A DNA stretch of 64,000 bases from Ignavibacteriaceae bacterium (GTDB lineage Bacteria > Bacteroidota > Ignavibacteria > Ignavibacteriales > Ignavibacteriaceae). Where the stretch lies: positions 34,311 to 98,310 of the forward strand of contig WBUK01000016.1 in assembly GCA_008933765.1 (NCBI GenBank). Direction: 5' to 3'. A program made the position numbers and the translations under genes. How positions within the stretch are numbered: position 1 is the first letter of the stretch; each line of letters opens with the position of its first letter. Below are positions 62,360 to 64,000 of the stretch, piece after piece. Under the pieces are notes generated by a model, which was given only the letters and a program-made list of their open reading frames with translations, did no database searches and was not told the origin of the DNA.

Positions 62360-63808
62360 ATGCCTGAGCAACTACTTTTTGGTCAGTATAAGATAGAGTC
62401 AACCATTGGAGCGGGTGGTATGGCGGTTGTGTATAAGGCGCATCATGTATCGGTAAACAAGTATTTTGCGATAAAGAAATTGCTCGAGAACATGACTTCC
62501 AACCCGGAGGCGAGGCAGCGTTTTCTGCGTGAAGCGCAAACGCACTCGAAGCTTGAGCACCCTAATATTGTTCAGTTCCGTGATATTTTGAGTGCTGCGA
62601 ACAATGATGATGTTTACATCGTAATGGAGTTTGTTGAGGGAAGAACTCTTTCGAAAATTATCGGAAAAGAAACAGGCCCGATTCCGTTTGAGAAAGCATG
62701 GGTTTTGTTCAAACAGATTTTGGCCGGAATTGGGTACGCCCACTCTATGAAAGCTGTGCACAGAGATTTAAAACCGGGCAACATAATCGTAACACCGGAT
62801 AACAAAGTTAAAATTTTGGATTTTGGAATCGCAAGAGACGAGACGGGGCACACTCTTACCCAATCCGGTCAGATGGTTGGAACGCTACAATACGCAAGCC
62901 CCGAGCAAATTCGCGGTGAAAAAATTGACAAACGAAGCGACATCTACAGTTTAGGTATCACACTATACGAAATGGTGGCAGGCAGATTGCCTTTTGATTT
63001 TGACCCAAACTCAAGCACCTACCACCTCATGCAACGAGCTCTGACTGAAGATCTACCTGACCCAAGAGACTTTTACCCTTACATTCCCGAAAATGTTGTG
63101 GATACTATTTTCAAAGCTACTGAAAAAGATGTTCAAAATCGTATTCAATCGATAGATGAATTTTATGCCTGTTTAATTAATGAAGAAGCACCCAAATATG
63201 TAAAAAAGAAAGCTTCCGGTGGTTTTTCAAAGGATTCAACTTGGGAAAGTCCAACCACGAAGCAAATAAATTTAGATTTTAGTTCTATTGAGACTGAGAT
63301 AATAAATTTAAAAAACTTATCACAAATTTATCCAAATTTTTCCATCAATGTAAAAGATGATGAAATTGAATTAGAGAACAGAGAGGATGGCAAAAAAGTG
63401 GTGCGAATTATTCTTTACTTTGTTATTTTATTTTTAATAATAATGTTTTTTTCTAAAGTCTTTATAGAGCCTGGATACCGTTTTAAAACGAAATTAATAC
63501 TTTCTTATTTGCCATTTTATGCAAGTGCATTATTACCTTTTTTGATTCTTTTAAAAACTAGAATATTTAAAAAAGAGACAATTATTCTTACTAAAGAGTC
63601 ATTTATACTAAAATCAAAAAAAAATAAATTATCTTTTAATTATATTGACTTGGCTTTAATTACTTATAATTCAAGCCAAAGATCGTTTAAGTTTTTTCCG
63701 AAAAACCCTAAGAGTAAGAAGATTCAATTTTTCAAAAATAGTAAGGAAGAATTGCTTCAGGATCTAAACTCAATCCTGAATGATATCTTGAAAAAAGCAA
63801 AAGAGTAA
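62360..63808 (+). CDS. Membrane Ser/Thr protein kinase (Hanks type), copy 3
   Basis: This 482-residue third paralogue has catalytic motifs intact: GAGGMAVVYKA, Lys39, VHRDLKPGN (His134), DFGIARDETGHT and ASPEQIRGEKIDKRSDIYSLG. The kinase domain is very close to copies 1 and 2, whereas the region after residue 270 is diverged and markedly AT-rich. It still shows the same order: soluble segment (YPNFSINVKDDEIELENRED), two membrane helices (about 348-370 and 378-400) and a C-terminal domain (LTKESFILKSKKNKLSF). The tail may therefore have evolved faster or been exchanged. AAAGAGAAAA precedes the ATG. No gene follows before the window end. Confidence 0.9.
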   Translation: MPEQLLFGQYKIESTIGAGGMAVVYKAHHVSVNKYFAIKKLLENMTSNPEARQRFLREAQTHSKLEHPNIVQFRDILSAANNDDVYIVMEFVEGRTLSKIIGKETGPIPFEKAWVLFKQILAGIGYAHSMKAVHRDLKPGNIIVTPDNKVKILDFGIARDETGHTLTQSGQMVGTLQYASPEQIRGEKIDKRSDIYSLGITLYEMVAGRLPFDFDPNSSTYHLMQRALTEDLPDPRDFYPYIPENVVDTIFKATEKDVQNRIQSIDEFYACLINEEAPKYVKKKASGGFSKDSTWESPTTKQINLDFSSIETEIINLKNLSQIYPNFSINVKDDEIELENREDGKKVVRIILYFVILFLIIMFFSKVFIEPGYRFKTKLILSYLPFYASALLPFLILLKTRIFKKETIILTKESFILKSKKNKLSFNYIDLALITYNSSQRSFKFFPKNPKSKKIQFFKNSKEELLQDLNSILNDILKKAKE

Positions 63809-64000
63809 TTCGGAAAAATCTTAAAAGTGGAAAGATTGATTACAGGTAGCTGAAAGTATGGTTAAATGTTGCACTGACTCACCTCTCCCCAAAAAATCCA
63901 GCCTCCTAACTCCTATCCCCAAAAACAAGCCATATCCACCCCAAAAAACAAGCCCCAATTTCTTTAAACCATCCCCCCCCCTAAAATCCGACCCTAACTT
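63809..64000. other. Window-end spacer
   Basis: C/A-rich sequence (repeated ccccaaaaa and aacaagcc blocks, 63890-63995) has no gene or clear terminator. It resembles the other low-complexity spacers in the window. Confidence 0.3.

Overview
The window looks like chromosome from a member of the Ignavibacteria/Chlorobi branch of the FCB group. The evidence is a complete type IX secretion C-terminal sorting domain (the NYPNPFNPST signature) on a 1,821-residue surface protein and a decayed second copy nearby. Other pointers are a two-component-propeller sensor kinase, separate SecD and SecF genes, an AURKAIP1/COX24-like mini ribosomal protein, many TTG/GTG starts, and visibly AT-rich spacers. No rRNA, CRISPR array, integrase or transposase was found. 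One tRNA (Thr, CGT) is present.

Layout. 1-6.45 kb: secreted S9 peptidase, CopZ-like metal-binding protein, an exported protein of unknown function, an isolated AT-rich gene with a HEPN-type RX4H motif, and a degenerate class III cyclase-like protein. 6.45-16.15 kb: a gene-poor leader with three 27-bp iteron-like repeats, then a phage-derived module in virion order (scaffold-like, HK97-fold capsid, two adaptor-like proteins, tail/propeller protein, internal-virion-like protein, candidate holin, candidate spanin-like protein, amidase endolysin). It has no terminase, portal or integrase in the window, and host-type genes sit on both sides. 16.1-19.7 kb: TIGR02757-type protein, PP2C phosphatase, TPR lipoprotein, DUF58 protein. 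19.8-29.4 kb: three sensor kinases and a STAS protein. 29.4-36.1 kb: the giant T9SS adhesin behind a near-consensus sigma-54 promoter, then a small membrane protein and a T9SS pseudogene fragment.

36.5-46.4 kb is a regulatory island: an ECF sigma factor with an overlapping anti-sigma-like membrane protein, then a partner-switching cassette with three SpoIIE-type phosphatases (7TM-like/GAF, GAF-GAF, PDZ-TM-GAF) around one STAS antagonist and one RsbW-like kinase. 46.7-57.5 kb is housekeeping: DedA, SecF/SecD, oligoendopeptidase F, a Q-rich membrane protein, HU, a zinc-ribbon TPR protein, the COX24-like protein, tRNA-Thr and a copper P-type ATPase whose reading frame ends inside the antisense of that tRNA. 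58.1-63.8 kb carries three paralogous membrane Ser/Thr kinases with a shared C-terminal two-TM plus small-domain architecture and an unknown polytopic membrane protein between them.

Two themes run through the window. First, phosphorylation signalling is very dense: Ser/Thr kinases, PP2C and SpoIIE phosphatases, STAS/RsbW, His kinases and an ECF sigma factor. Second, gene junctions and linkers repeatedly contain short tandem or near-tandem duplications (16 to about 100 bp), several duplicating stop codons or ribosome-binding/start regions. Separately, four stem-loops with a shared GAGGC(T/A)G-type stem, or its close GGGGCTGC variant, act as terminators or terminator-like elements after genes.
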